40,014 bases of DNA from positions 1-40,014 of the forward strand of contig JARLGP010000130.1 of the NCBI GenBank assembly GCA_031292735.1, in the 5' to 3' direction. The first letter of the stretch is position 1, and every line of letters starts with the position of its first letter. The position numbers and the translations under genes are program-made. The notes below the pieces were generated by a model, which ran no database searches, was not told where the DNA came from, and saw only the letters and a list, made by a program, of their open reading frames with translations. Positions 33,349-40,014 of this stretch are shown one piece after another. This DNA comes from Holophaga sp. GTDB lineage: Bacteria > Acidobacteriota > Holophagae > Holophagales > Holophagaceae.

Positions 33349-33437
33349 CAAAATAACCTTGACAATTCGGCATTGCCCCGGCATAAGGGGCCGTAGCGTA
33401 AGCCTGCAGCGTGTCAAGGTTATTTTGCCACGGCCCC
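33349..33437. repeat. Nested inverted-repeat element
   Basis: CAAAATAACCTTGACA at 33349-33364 is repeated perfectly in inverted orientation at 33412-33427. Interleaved with it, GGGGCCGT (33387-33394) and ACGGCCCC (33430-33437) form a second inverted repeat. The word GTCAAGGTTATTTT recurs directly at 37900-37913. The element fills most of the 234-bp gap between the GNAT and cyclodeaminase genes. It may be a palindromic repeat or remnant transposon ends. A TTGACA 17 bp before CATAAG is also present. Confidence 0.65.
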
Positions 33438-33458
33438 TAAAGGTTGTCGGCCCAGGGC

Positions 33459-34475
33459 CTACAGCGGAAGTTTGAGTCCCAGGCCCAGTTCCAGGCCCCG
33501 GTTCAGCACTTCCCGTCCCACCACCACGTCGCACACCGCCATGCCGATGTTGCTGCAGACAATCCGTTGGTCCTTGGATTCCCGGCCGGGTTTCACCCCG
33601 GCCAGCACCTGGCCGGTTTCGCAGGCGATCCGCGGCAGGCCGCCGGGGAAATAGCCGGCCCGGTCGAACAACTGGTGTTCCTCGATGCTGTCGACGATGT
33701 ATTTGTCGGCCTCCATGGGAATGGCGGGATCCCAGAAAGTGTTGAGGTCGCAGGGCAGGATGGTCTGGCCCTTGGACACCCACTCGCGCTTCACGAAGGC
33801 ATAGGGCCGCTTGACGATGAAGGTGGCGGAGCACAGCACTTCACAGCTCTTCGTCACCTCCTCGAAGCTCCTGCCCTTGATCATCCGGGCGTGGATCCGG
33901 GGCTGCACCTCGGCGATCAGCCGGTCCATGCTGGCCTCCTTCACATCGTAGACATGGATGGTCTTGAGCTGGTCCAGGGTGTGGCCGGCGAGTTTCACGT
34001 GCTCGAGGCCCTGCACCCCGCAGCCGAACATTCCGAAGCTGGTGGCGCCCGGATGCAGGGCTGCGGCGGCCAGCACGGTCACGGCGGGGGTGCGTTGGGC
34101 GGTGATCCAGGCGGAGTCCATGATGGCGATGGGGCAGCCGGAGAGGATGTCGTTGAGCAGCAGCAGTCCGGTGGTCTGGGGCAGGTTGAAGCGGTCCGGG
34201 TTGTTGGGATAGCATTCGATCCACTTCATGCCCAGGGCCCGCCTGGAAGGCACATAGGCGGGCATGGCGTGGAAGAACACCTCCGGGAACGGATGCACGC
34301 CGATCTTGGCGGGCATCTCGAACTCCCTCCTGCCGTGGGCCACCAGCGCTTCCCGGGTGAGGTCCAGGATCTCCTTTTCGCCGAGCCCCGCGGCCATCAC
34401 CTGCTGCTGGGTCATGTACCAGATTTCCTTGCCGATGTTGAGTTTCGAGGCGAGCCGCTGCCGATCCTGTTCCAT
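33459..34475 (-). CDS. Ornithine cyclodeaminase/mu-crystallin-family protein
   Basis: A 338-residue Rossmann-fold protein. Family features are MPAYVPSRRALGMKWI near residues 73-90, GLLLLNDILSGCPIAIMDSAWITAQRTPA, in which ornithine cyclodeaminase binds substrate, and the dinucleotide site FGMFGCGVQGLEHVK (about 148-162). The C-terminal region has the GQVLAGVKPGRES block. The family includes ornithine cyclodeaminase, ketimine reductases and amino-acid dehydrogenases, all NAD(P)-dependent. Family membership does not settle the reaction here. It lies just inside the repeated 14-bp words that bracket a foreign-looking segment. GGAAAGG is nine bases before ATG. Confidence 0.87.
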   Translation of the reverse strand: MEQDRQRLASKLNIGKEIWYMTQQQVMAAGLGEKEILDLTREALVAHGRREFEMPAKIGVHPFPEVFFHAMPAYVPSRRALGMKWIECYPNNPDRFNLPQTTGLLLLNDILSGCPIAIMDSAWITAQRTPAVTVLAAAALHPGATSFGMFGCGVQGLEHVKLAGHTLDQLKTIHVYDVKEASMDRLIAEVQPRIHARMIKGRSFEEVTKSCEVLCSATFIVKRPYAFVKREWVSKGQTILPCDLNTFWDPAIPMEADKYIVDSIEEHQLFDRAGYFPGGLPRIACETGQVLAGVKPGRESKDQRIVCSNIGMAVCDVVVGREVLNRGLELGLGLKLPL

Positions 34476-34696
34476 GGCGATTGCCTTTCCAGATTGGGGC
34501 CGGTAGGCCCACGGGGATGCGCCGAGCGAAGAGGGATGGGAGAAATCGAGTCCACGCTACTCGCCAGGGTTCCGGGCGTCAACAAGCGCTGCGGGAGGGC
34601 TGAATTCCGCTTCCCGTCGCCGAGATACGGGGTGGTTCAGGGGTCACGAAACCGGATCCGCACGGCGCGGCCGGTACCCGTTCAGGGGGGGCGTGA

Positions 34697-36346
34697 TCAT
34701 GGGTTCTGCTGAGAACCGGACAGTGAGGGAGCTTCGCTTCCCGCTGCGGCCCAGTCGTCAGGTGCCCCCGGCCTCAGGCGGAAAGGCTCACGGAAAGGAC
34801 CGCCAGGAGGCCCTCCGCCGGGTGGGAAGGAGACCAGGGTCCGAACCCCCCTCTGCACCGGGCGTTCAATGGCGACCGTTTTCATGATGACAATCTCGTT
34901 GTCGGAATTCAGCGTGGGCTGCCGGGTCTTGAATTTAAGTTTGTAGATGATCTCGATTGGATTTGCCGGGTTTGTTATCTTCATGAACCCTATCTCGGAA
35001 AACCATTTGAATGGTACGAACTCAGTTGTATCCGTTGGTATTCCTGCTCCAGAAGAGCCCTGTCCATAGGGAGGGAAGGTCTTGTCCAATAACCGATCGA
35101 ATTTAAGGGCCACTTCCGTTGAAACGAGGTCCATATCCAATGATGGATTTACGACAATATCCCCGCCTGAATCGAGTTTGTAATAATATATTTTACTTCC
35201 AAGTCCAGGCAAAGACTGTATATTCTCCACAATGACTGGGGTGCTACGCACATTAAAGATGCCCCATGGCACCGCTTGAAGGGGGCGTTGAGCCATGGCG
35301 TCAACAGGCCCCGGCTTAATATGAAAATTATGGGCCCACAACCTTCTATCCAAGACCAAGCTTCCTTCTAAGTTCAATTTCAACTGACCAGCAAAACTCA
35401 AGGGTTCCCAACCGGATGATTTGTTTGCTCCACCCACGAACGATTCCACGACCCCACCCAGAGCCGTGATCCATGGTACAAAGGACATGGCTGATGTTTT
35501 TGACAGTCCGATCGCAGTTTTATACCAACTTTTCCCCACGTTTTTATTATTTGTCAGCTCTTCCATCCAATTCAATGGTGTCCTATAGTAATTCAAACTT
35601 GTATTTGCAGCTTTAACAAAATCACCAGTGCCTATCGTTGGGCGCACCTTCATGCCCTGCATACGTTGCATAAGGTCAATATTCCCCTTGCCTTCGAGGC
35701 TAAGTTTTTGGAATTCCACACCAATCAATTGAAAGCAAAGGATAGGATCACTATGCTCCAGGGCTGGGTCATAGCCCAAAAGAGGAAAGTCGAAGACGGC
35801 CCAATCTCCATATGCCTGCATATAGGTTGTTGCCGTTATTTTTTGCAAAGGATTAAAATCATTAAGAAAGCATTTCTGTTTGCACGCAAAATCCAGTAAA
35901 GAAACAGGTGATATATTTTTATCGCCGCCATCCATGAATTTTAGTTCACCAAGATAATAGGACTCCTGCCTTGCCAGTGCGTTAAATAGCATGACACGAA
36001 ACGTTCCACGATAACGGTTATACAGAGTAAAGAAGGGAAATGCTTGTGCGAATTCCTTGACACCGAAGTCGCGATGTACCAAAACCCAGCCATCCTCTTT
36101 GTCCATATCCAAAGGTAGAGTATTCAATAGGTTACCATTGGTAAAAAACGGGAGCAAAACCGAATGTTCACTGGCAGGCGATTCCCCAACTGCAGTTGAA
36201 TAGAGTTTATTAATTGTGCTCACTCTCCAATCCCAACCACTATCTAAATTGGGATCATCTGAAGCCATAGCCCGGTATCCAGCCATCAGCCCCGTTTGCA
36301 TTAATGCCATTAAAATGGCAATGGTCATTGCCGTCCTCATTTTCAT
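34697..36346 (-). CDS. Secreted protein of unknown function, AT-rich gene
   Basis: A 549-residue protein with an N-terminal signal peptide (MKMRTAMTIAILMALMQTG, probable cleavage near AMA-S). The mature part is rich in aromatic and beta-forming segments, without recognised domains: SVLLPFFTNGN, GWVLVHRDFG, FPFFTLYNRYRGTFRVM, a cysteine pair in ACKQKC, and a hydrophobic stretch near SAMSFVPWITALGGVVESFVG. Codon use is much more AT-rich than neighbouring genes until about position 34880. After that, the last 60 or so codons become GC-rich and low-complexity (PPGGGPPGGP). The real protein may have ended earlier or been fused to local DNA. It follows the FGE-like lipoprotein gene by 47 bp, likely one operon. 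Confidence 0.75.
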   Translation of the reverse strand: MKMRTAMTIAILMALMQTGLMAGYRAMASDDPNLDSGWDWRVSTINKLYSTAVGESPASEHSVLLPFFTNGNLLNTLPLDMDKEDGWVLVHRDFGVKEFAQAFPFFTLYNRYRGTFRVMLFNALARQESYYLGELKFMDGGDKNISPVSLLDFACKQKCFLNDFNPLQKITATTYMQAYGDWAVFDFPLLGYDPALEHSDPILCFQLIGVEFQKLSLEGKGNIDLMQRMQGMKVRPTIGTGDFVKAANTSLNYYRTPLNWMEELTNNKNVGKSWYKTAIGLSKTSAMSFVPWITALGGVVESFVGGANKSSGWEPLSFAGQLKLNLEGSLVLDRRLWAHNFHIKPGPVDAMAQRPLQAVPWGIFNVRSTPVIVENIQSLPGLGSKIYYYKLDSGGDIVVNPSLDMDLVSTEVALKFDRLLDKTFPPYGQGSSGAGIPTDTTEFVPFKWFSEIGFMKITNPANPIEIIYKLKFKTRQPTLNSDNEIVIMKTVAIERPVQRGVRTLVSFPPGGGPPGGPFREPFRLRPGAPDDWAAAGSEAPSLSGSQQNP

Positions 36347-36393
36347 AGCATTTCCTTATTTTAAAAACAGTTAGGATTTGATTCGAATGATTA

Positions 36394-37818
36394 TCAATTT
36401 CCGGCTTGGACCTGCGTGGACAATTGACTCGTATCACCATTATATAACAAGCGAAAACCAAGAAAGTCCTCTCTTACAGCGGCATAAAAATAACTTCGCT
36501 GGAAACTCTTCCCTTCCATGGGAGGGTAGTAATGGGGGCCATGCCCTCTCACAATTCGCTCTAATGGATCCCGATCTGGAGTCAGCCAAGCAGTTCCGTC
36601 GCTTGGCGCACCTTCATATCCATGGTGGGTCAAATCCTGGCACCACTGAAACACCAGACCACTCAAGTCGTAAAGACCCCATGGGTTTGGCTTCTTTTGC
36701 CCCACTGGATGAAGGTAGCTGCCGTTTCTGTCGTAGGTCCAAGCATAATCCTGGAGCCTTTCATCTTGGTCGAAAAAGGAATCAGTCGAGGTTCCTGCCC
36801 GGCATGCGTACTCCCACTCAGCCTCGGATGGCAGGCGGAACCCATGGCCCGAAACCTTCTTGTTCAGTTTCGGCAGAAAACCGTCCTGAATGTCGTCAAA
36901 GCTGACATTGGTCACCGGGAAATCAGGATTCTTAAGTGTCGAGGGATTATCGCCCATGACAGCCTGCCACTGCGCCTGGGTCGTGGGGTATTTCGCCGCG
37001 TAGAAGGGACGGGGAATGGTTACGGGGTGGGGGGGACGGTGGGCAGGATAGTACCGCGGATCACCTTCGTTGGAGCCCATGGTGAACGTCCCCGGCTTGA
37101 TCAAGACCATTTCCAGGGGGACCGCTTCGTCCAGGTAGACCGTGAGGGTTGGGCTCAGGTACTGCACGGTAACCTCGGTTCCCGTGGTCACCTGGACTTT
37201 CTGGGCGGAGACAAGGGGAAGCATCTGGGTGCTTCCGGAGCCCGTCGGCTCCGCGGTGATGGTGTATTCCCCGGGCTCGATTTCCGGGAGGACGGCCGAC
37301 GTGGTCAGGGTCCGGGAAAAGCCTCCTGGGCCTTCCACCCGCACGGCTCCGACCCCACCCTCGCTGCCCTGGATGTCCACCGCCAATCCCGGGCCCACTT
37401 CCACGCGCGTCGAGGCTGTCACGGTGCGACCCTGGCCATCCATCACGCGCAGGACATAGGTCGTGGTGGCCTTGGGAAAGACCTTGAGGGGCTCACCGCT
37501 GGCCAACGGGCCCACGGCCGGATCCACCACGCCATGGCCACGGGAGTATGTGCCGAAAAGGACCACCTCCTGGCCCATGGCGGCCCTGGCGGGCTCGGCC
37601 TTGAAGGCGTGAATGGCCGGGCTATCGGGGTGGCTGGAGCCTCCGCAGGCGACCATGAGCATCAGCACCCCGGAAAGGAACCACCGCAAGGCCCAGCCAG
37701 GGTTTCCACCGCTCCTGGACCCATGCGATGGACGGTCAGGACAAGACCGTGCGGCCGATTCGGCGAAAGACAGGGGCCCGCCGGATCCAGATCCAATAAC
37801 GCCATTGCATTCCAACAT
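36394..37818 (-). CDS. Lipoprotein with formylglycine-generating-enzyme-like (SUMF1) domain
   Basis: Up to 474 residues. A hydrophobic segment ends in a lipobox (GVLMLMVACGG), followed by two Ig-like or carboxypeptidase-regulatory-like beta domains and then a C-terminal FGE-sulfatase fold (about the last 230 residues). The fold shows MVLIKPGTFTMGSNEGD, YPTTQAQWQAVMGDNPS, PVTNVSFDDI, GFRLPSEAEWEYACRAG, NPWGLYDLSGLVFQWCQD and a final FLGFRLL. The cysteine pair near the C-terminus used by true formylglycine-generating enzymes is absent after RIVRG. A different oxidase-like or purely binding role is therefore likely. ATG 37818 has GGAG seven bases upstream but leaves about 50 residues before the lipobox segment; a TTG nearer the lipobox is the alternative. 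First gene of the pair. Confidence 0.82.
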   Translation of the reverse strand: MLECNGVIGSGSGGPLSFAESAARSCPDRPSHGSRSGGNPGWALRWFLSGVLMLMVACGGSSHPDSPAIHAFKAEPARAAMGQEVVLFGTYSRGHGVVDPAVGPLASGEPLKVFPKATTTYVLRVMDGQGRTVTASTRVEVGPGLAVDIQGSEGGVGAVRVEGPGGFSRTLTTSAVLPEIEPGEYTITAEPTGSGSTQMLPLVSAQKVQVTTGTEVTVQYLSPTLTVYLDEAVPLEMVLIKPGTFTMGSNEGDPRYYPAHRPPHPVTIPRPFYAAKYPTTQAQWQAVMGDNPSTLKNPDFPVTNVSFDDIQDGFLPKLNKKVSGHGFRLPSEAEWEYACRAGTSTDSFFDQDERLQDYAWTYDRNGSYLHPVGQKKPNPWGLYDLSGLVFQWCQDLTHHGYEGAPSDGTAWLTPDRDPLERIVRGHGPHYYPPMEGKSFQRSYFYAAVREDFLGFRLLYNGDTSQLSTQVQAGN

Positions 37819-37899
37819 CAAACAGCTCCAAATCACGAAAAACAATCTATAAGGTATGGGGATTTGCCATGGCAAAACTTTAAGCCAGGAGATCAAAAG

Positions 37900-37913
37900 G
37901 TCAAGGTTATTTT
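37900..37913. repeat. Direct copy of the 14-bp word GTCAAGGTTATTTT
   Basis: Identical to 33413-33426, in the same orientation, 4.5 kb away. The segment between holds the cyclodeaminase gene and the compositionally foreign gene pair. A 14-bp palindrome, TTTGCCATGGCAAA, lies nearby at 37863-37876. Confidence 0.55.
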
Positions 37914-37943
37914 TTAAATAAATATGGCATTTAATTACATTTT

Positions 37944-37965
37944 ATTGTAATATATTCATTACAAT
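37944..37965. promoter_or_regulatory. ATTGTAAT-N6-ATTACAAT operator-like palindrome
   Basis: A perfect 8-bp inverted repeat with a 6-bp spacer, in a very AT-rich stretch about 130 bp upstream of the lipoprotein start; another ATTACA is at 37934-37939. Position and symmetry suggest a regulator site or promoter region for the lipoprotein/secreted-protein operon. The regulator is not identified. The rest of 37966-38121 shows no gene. Confidence 0.45.
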
Positions 37966-38121
37966 TCATTCCGCTCATGCTTCCCAAATCCGATGGCGTG
38001 GAGTGAGGCGCTTCGATGGCTTTTCCGGCTTGCCAGGACACAGTCCCGCATCACCCGCTCCGCCTCTCGAGCGGCACCTTGCGCCGGCGCGGTCCGGTTG
38101 TGCCGGCCCCGCGAACGAGCT

Positions 38122-39453
38122 TCAGCCCAACGCCTCCAGGGTCGAGCCGGTCACCTGGCTGCGCAGCGAGGGGATGACCCCACCGGGCCCCGGGTGGAGC
38201 GGCAGGATCTTCAGGTCGACCTTGTCCCCGAGATCCTCCAACTCCCCGGCCACCGCGTCCCGGGCGGCCTCCAGCTGTTCCGGGTGTTCGGCCCAGACCC
38301 GCACCTGCAGGCCCGCGGGACCCTTGGCAATGCCCAACCGGGTTTCGCCCAGGTTGGAGAAGGACAGGCCCAGCAGCACCCGCTTGGTGGAATCCTGGGG
38401 CTGCCCCTTGCCCTCGGGGTCACGGTCGGACTCCACCCACATCTGGAGCGGATGCTGGGGCGCCCAGGGCAGCGGGATCTCGTAGAAGGCGGTGCCTTCC
38501 TTGGCCTGGGCGGCATGGAACGCGGCCCCCTGGGGAGCGGCGGCCGGGTCGTTCAGGGTCTTGATGCTGGTGCGGATCCAGGCTTCCCAGGTGGCCGGCA
38601 CCTCGGCCGGGGCCCTGCCATGGCCGCTCAGCTGCTGCTGCAGGGCCTGGGCCGGGGTCTCCGGTGCGCGGGAGGACGGGGCCGGACTTGGAGCGGTCGG
38701 ACGCTCGGCGCTGGTCAGCACCTGTTTGAGCCACTGGACCAGGGGCTCGACCTGGGCCGGGGGCACCTCCGGGTGGTGGTCCAGGCTGGCCTGGAAACGC
38801 TGCACCAGGTCCGCCGCGGGGGACTGGGACTGGGCGGGCGCCCGCTGCGGACCGGCGGAGGTGGATGCGGAGGCCGGGGCAGACAGCCAGGCGTCCAGGG
38901 CCGAAGCCACTTCGGCCTGGCTCGCGTCCTGGGGCAGGGACAGGACGTTCTTCAGGGCGGCCAGCGCCGGGGCCGGCAGGGTGTCCAGGGCGGCCTGGAT
39001 CTGGCCGGGGCCGGGGGAGGCCGGGGCCGGAGTCAGAAGCTGGGCCAGATCGGCCAGGTCGGTCAGCCCGGGCGGCGGATCGGGCTGCTGGAGGCTGGCC
39101 ATCAGCGGTACGGCCTCGCCCTGGGACAGCGGCTGCAGGATGGCCGGGGCGGCCGGCGGGGTGGCCTGCAGGGTCTGGAGCCGCACCGGGGCGTCGCCGG
39201 CGCCCGCCAGCACCCGGATCAGCAGGGCGGTCCCGTCCGGGTAGGGCAGCTGGCCCTGGGCCGTCACCATCTGTCCGGACGGCAGCGCCAGGCTCACCCC
39301 CCCGCCCGCGGCCTGGCCCAGGAACAGCATGCTCACGTCCTGCCCGATGAGGGCCATCAGCGCCGGCACCGGCGAGGCCGCCGGCATGGTGGGCTGGGAC
39401 GCGGCCTGGATGGCGTTGAGCAGGGTGGTGACGGCGGCCGGGACGGCGTCCAT
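38122..39453 (-). CDS. FliK-like flagellar hook-length control protein (C-terminal domain similarity)
   Basis: A 443-residue protein rich in Ala, Pro, Gln and Leu for its first 300 residues (long low-complexity linker). It ends in a folded domain of about 130 residues containing FYEIPLPWAPQHPLQMWVE, VLLGLSFSNLGETRLGIAK and LQVRVWAEHPEQLEAARDAV. This layout, disordered proline-rich ruler plus C-terminal switch-like domain with a P-L-x-W/L-x-x-G-E pattern, is that of FliK, which measures the flagellar hook. Sequence identity to FliK cannot be judged by eye. ATG 39453 overlaps the cheB stop by one base, so the two are coupled; the open frame upstream is a shadow of cheB. Confidence 0.6.
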   Translation of the reverse strand: MDAVPAAVTTLLNAIQAASQPTMPAASPVPALMALIGQDVSMLFLGQAAGGGVSLALPSGQMVTAQGQLPYPDGTALLIRVLAGAGDAPVRLQTLQATPPAAPAILQPLSQGEAVPLMASLQQPDPPPGLTDLADLAQLLTPAPASPGPGQIQAALDTLPAPALAALKNVLSLPQDASQAEVASALDAWLSAPASASTSAGPQRAPAQSQSPAADLVQRFQASLDHHPEVPPAQVEPLVQWLKQVLTSAERPTAPSPAPSSRAPETPAQALQQQLSGHGRAPAEVPATWEAWIRTSIKTLNDPAAAPQGAAFHAAQAKEGTAFYEIPLPWAPQHPLQMWVESDRDPEGKGQPQDSTKRVLLGLSFSNLGETRLGIAKGPAGLQVRVWAEHPEQLEAARDAVAGELEDLGDKVDLKILPLHPGPGGVIPSLRSQVTGSTLEALG

Positions 39454-40014
39454 CAGATCTGGAAGTGCTTGCGCAGGATGCCGGCCATGTCCTGGAGCGG
39501 CGCCACCTGGTCCACACAGCCGCGCTCGAAGGCGGCCCGGGGCATGCCGTAGACGATGCAGGACTCCTCGGCTTCGGCCAGGGTGTGGGCGCCCTTGGCC
39601 TTGAGCGCCACCATGCCCCGGGTGCCGTCGGACCCCATGCCGGTGAGGATCATGGCCAGCACCTGGCGCGAACTGTTGTCGGCGATGCTCTGGAACAGCA
39701 CGTCCACGCTGGGCCGGTGCAGGCTGGTGGAAGGCTCCGCGCTCAGCTCGATGACGCCGGTGCTGCCCCGCTGGCGGTAGAGCATGTGCAGGCCGCCGGG
39801 GGCGATGTAGACGCAGCCCGGCAGGGCGGTCTCGCCATGGGTCGCCTCCCGCACCTCCACCTGGCAGATGCTGTTGAGCCGCTCGGCGAAGGCCTTGGTG
39901 AAGGTGCCCGGCATGTGCTGGACGATCAGGCACGGCACGGGAAGGGTTTTGGGCAGGGCCGGCAGCAGGTCCTGCAAGGCCTTGGGACCGCCGGTGGAGC
40001 AGCCGATGGCCAGC
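39453..40014 (-). CDS. cheB: Chemotaxis protein-glutamate methylesterase CheB (partial, N-terminus off the edge)
   Basis: The last 187 residues of a CheB are visible, beginning LAIGCSTGGPKAL at the window edge; this carries the catalytic serine and matches the start of the CheB esterase domain. The His follows in VPCLIVQHMPGTFT and the Asp in LTGMGSDGTRGM, so the triad is intact. CheB removes methyl groups from, and deamidates, chemoreceptors to reset adaptation. A receiver domain probably lies off the right edge. It is coupled to the FliK-like gene, suggesting a flagellar/chemotaxis operon entering from the right. Confidence 0.93.
   Translation of the reverse strand, partial: LAIGCSTGGPKALQDLLPALPKTLPVPCLIVQHMPGTFTKAFAERLNSICQVEVREATHGETALPGCVYIAPGGLHMLYRQRGSTGVIELSAEPSTSLHRPSVDVLFQSIADNSSRQVLAMILTGMGSDGTRGMVALKAKGAHTLAEAEESCIVYGMPRAAFERGCVDQVAPLQDMAGILRKHFQI

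Noticed and set aside
33361..33386. TTGACA and CATAAG with 17-bp spacing as a plus-strand promoter
   Set aside because: It lies inside the inverted repeat, the -10 match is poor, and both flanking genes are on the minus strand, so there is nothing obvious for it to transcribe.
36394..37818. Annotation of the lipoprotein as an active formylglycine-generating enzyme for sulfatases
   Set aside because: No sulfatase gene is present in the window and the C-terminal cysteine pair required for catalysis is missing, so only the fold is claimed.

Overview
The window is high-GC (about two-thirds G+C by eye) Gram-negative DNA. Lgt, a lipobox protein, an outer-membrane porin, a FliK-like protein and several chemotaxis proteins point to a motile diderm. 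Gene content and style (CheB-CheR-PAS hybrids, DUF2225 protein, YihY fused to a cyclic-nucleotide domain, UbiD/UbiX aromatic decarboxylases) would fit an environmental Holophagae-type acidobacterium (Geothrix/Holophaga relatives). That placement is inference from memory of family distributions; a proteobacterium cannot be excluded. No rRNA, tRNA or CRISPR array was found.

Left half (1-14.9 kb) is an accessory catabolic region. At the edge is the start of a possible transposase gene, a near-perfect palindrome and the tail of a SHOCT-domain gene. A CitT-like DASS carrier and a PcaB/adenylosuccinate-lyase-family enzyme form an operon divergent from a GntR/HutC regulator, with TTGTCC-type operator repeats between them. 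A chemoreceptor follows. Then comes a DASS carrier - UbiX - UbiD (gallate-decarboxylase LpdC type) operon, divergent from a LysR regulator, and beyond that a second UbiD (BsdC/VdcC type) with its small zinc-ribbon partner BsdD/VdcD and a porin. One UbiX probably makes prenylated FMN for both decarboxylases. The two UbiD control regions share an exact 16-bp word and a related TGATAAGA...ATCA site, so they are probably co-regulated.

Middle (15-29.6 kb): RibBA; a hybrid histidine kinase with an N-terminal SnoaL-like domain; a zinc-ribbon membrane protein with HEAGH; two small unknown proteins; a DUF2225 protein; orphan HisC; an Ig-like lipoprotein; a YihY-cNMP fusion; and a CheB-CheR-PAS hybrid overlapping a degenerate sigma-54-activator-like AAA+ protein. 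The hybrid kinase and the DUF2225 gene are preceded by a 90-nt ungapped, 70% identical leader that folds into the same hairpin, the strongest candidate here for an undescribed cis-acting RNA.

Right part (29.6-40 kb): RluA-family pseudouridine synthase and Lgt (overlapping), M20 peptidase and GNAT (overlapping), an ornithine-cyclodeaminase-family protein, then a compositionally foreign pair: an AT-rich secreted protein of unknown function and a lipoprotein with a formylglycine-generating-enzyme-like domain lacking the catalytic cysteines. A 14-bp word is directly repeated on either side of the cyclodeaminase gene and this pair, with an additional inverted copy on the left. The window ends with a FliK-like protein and a CheB running off the edge.
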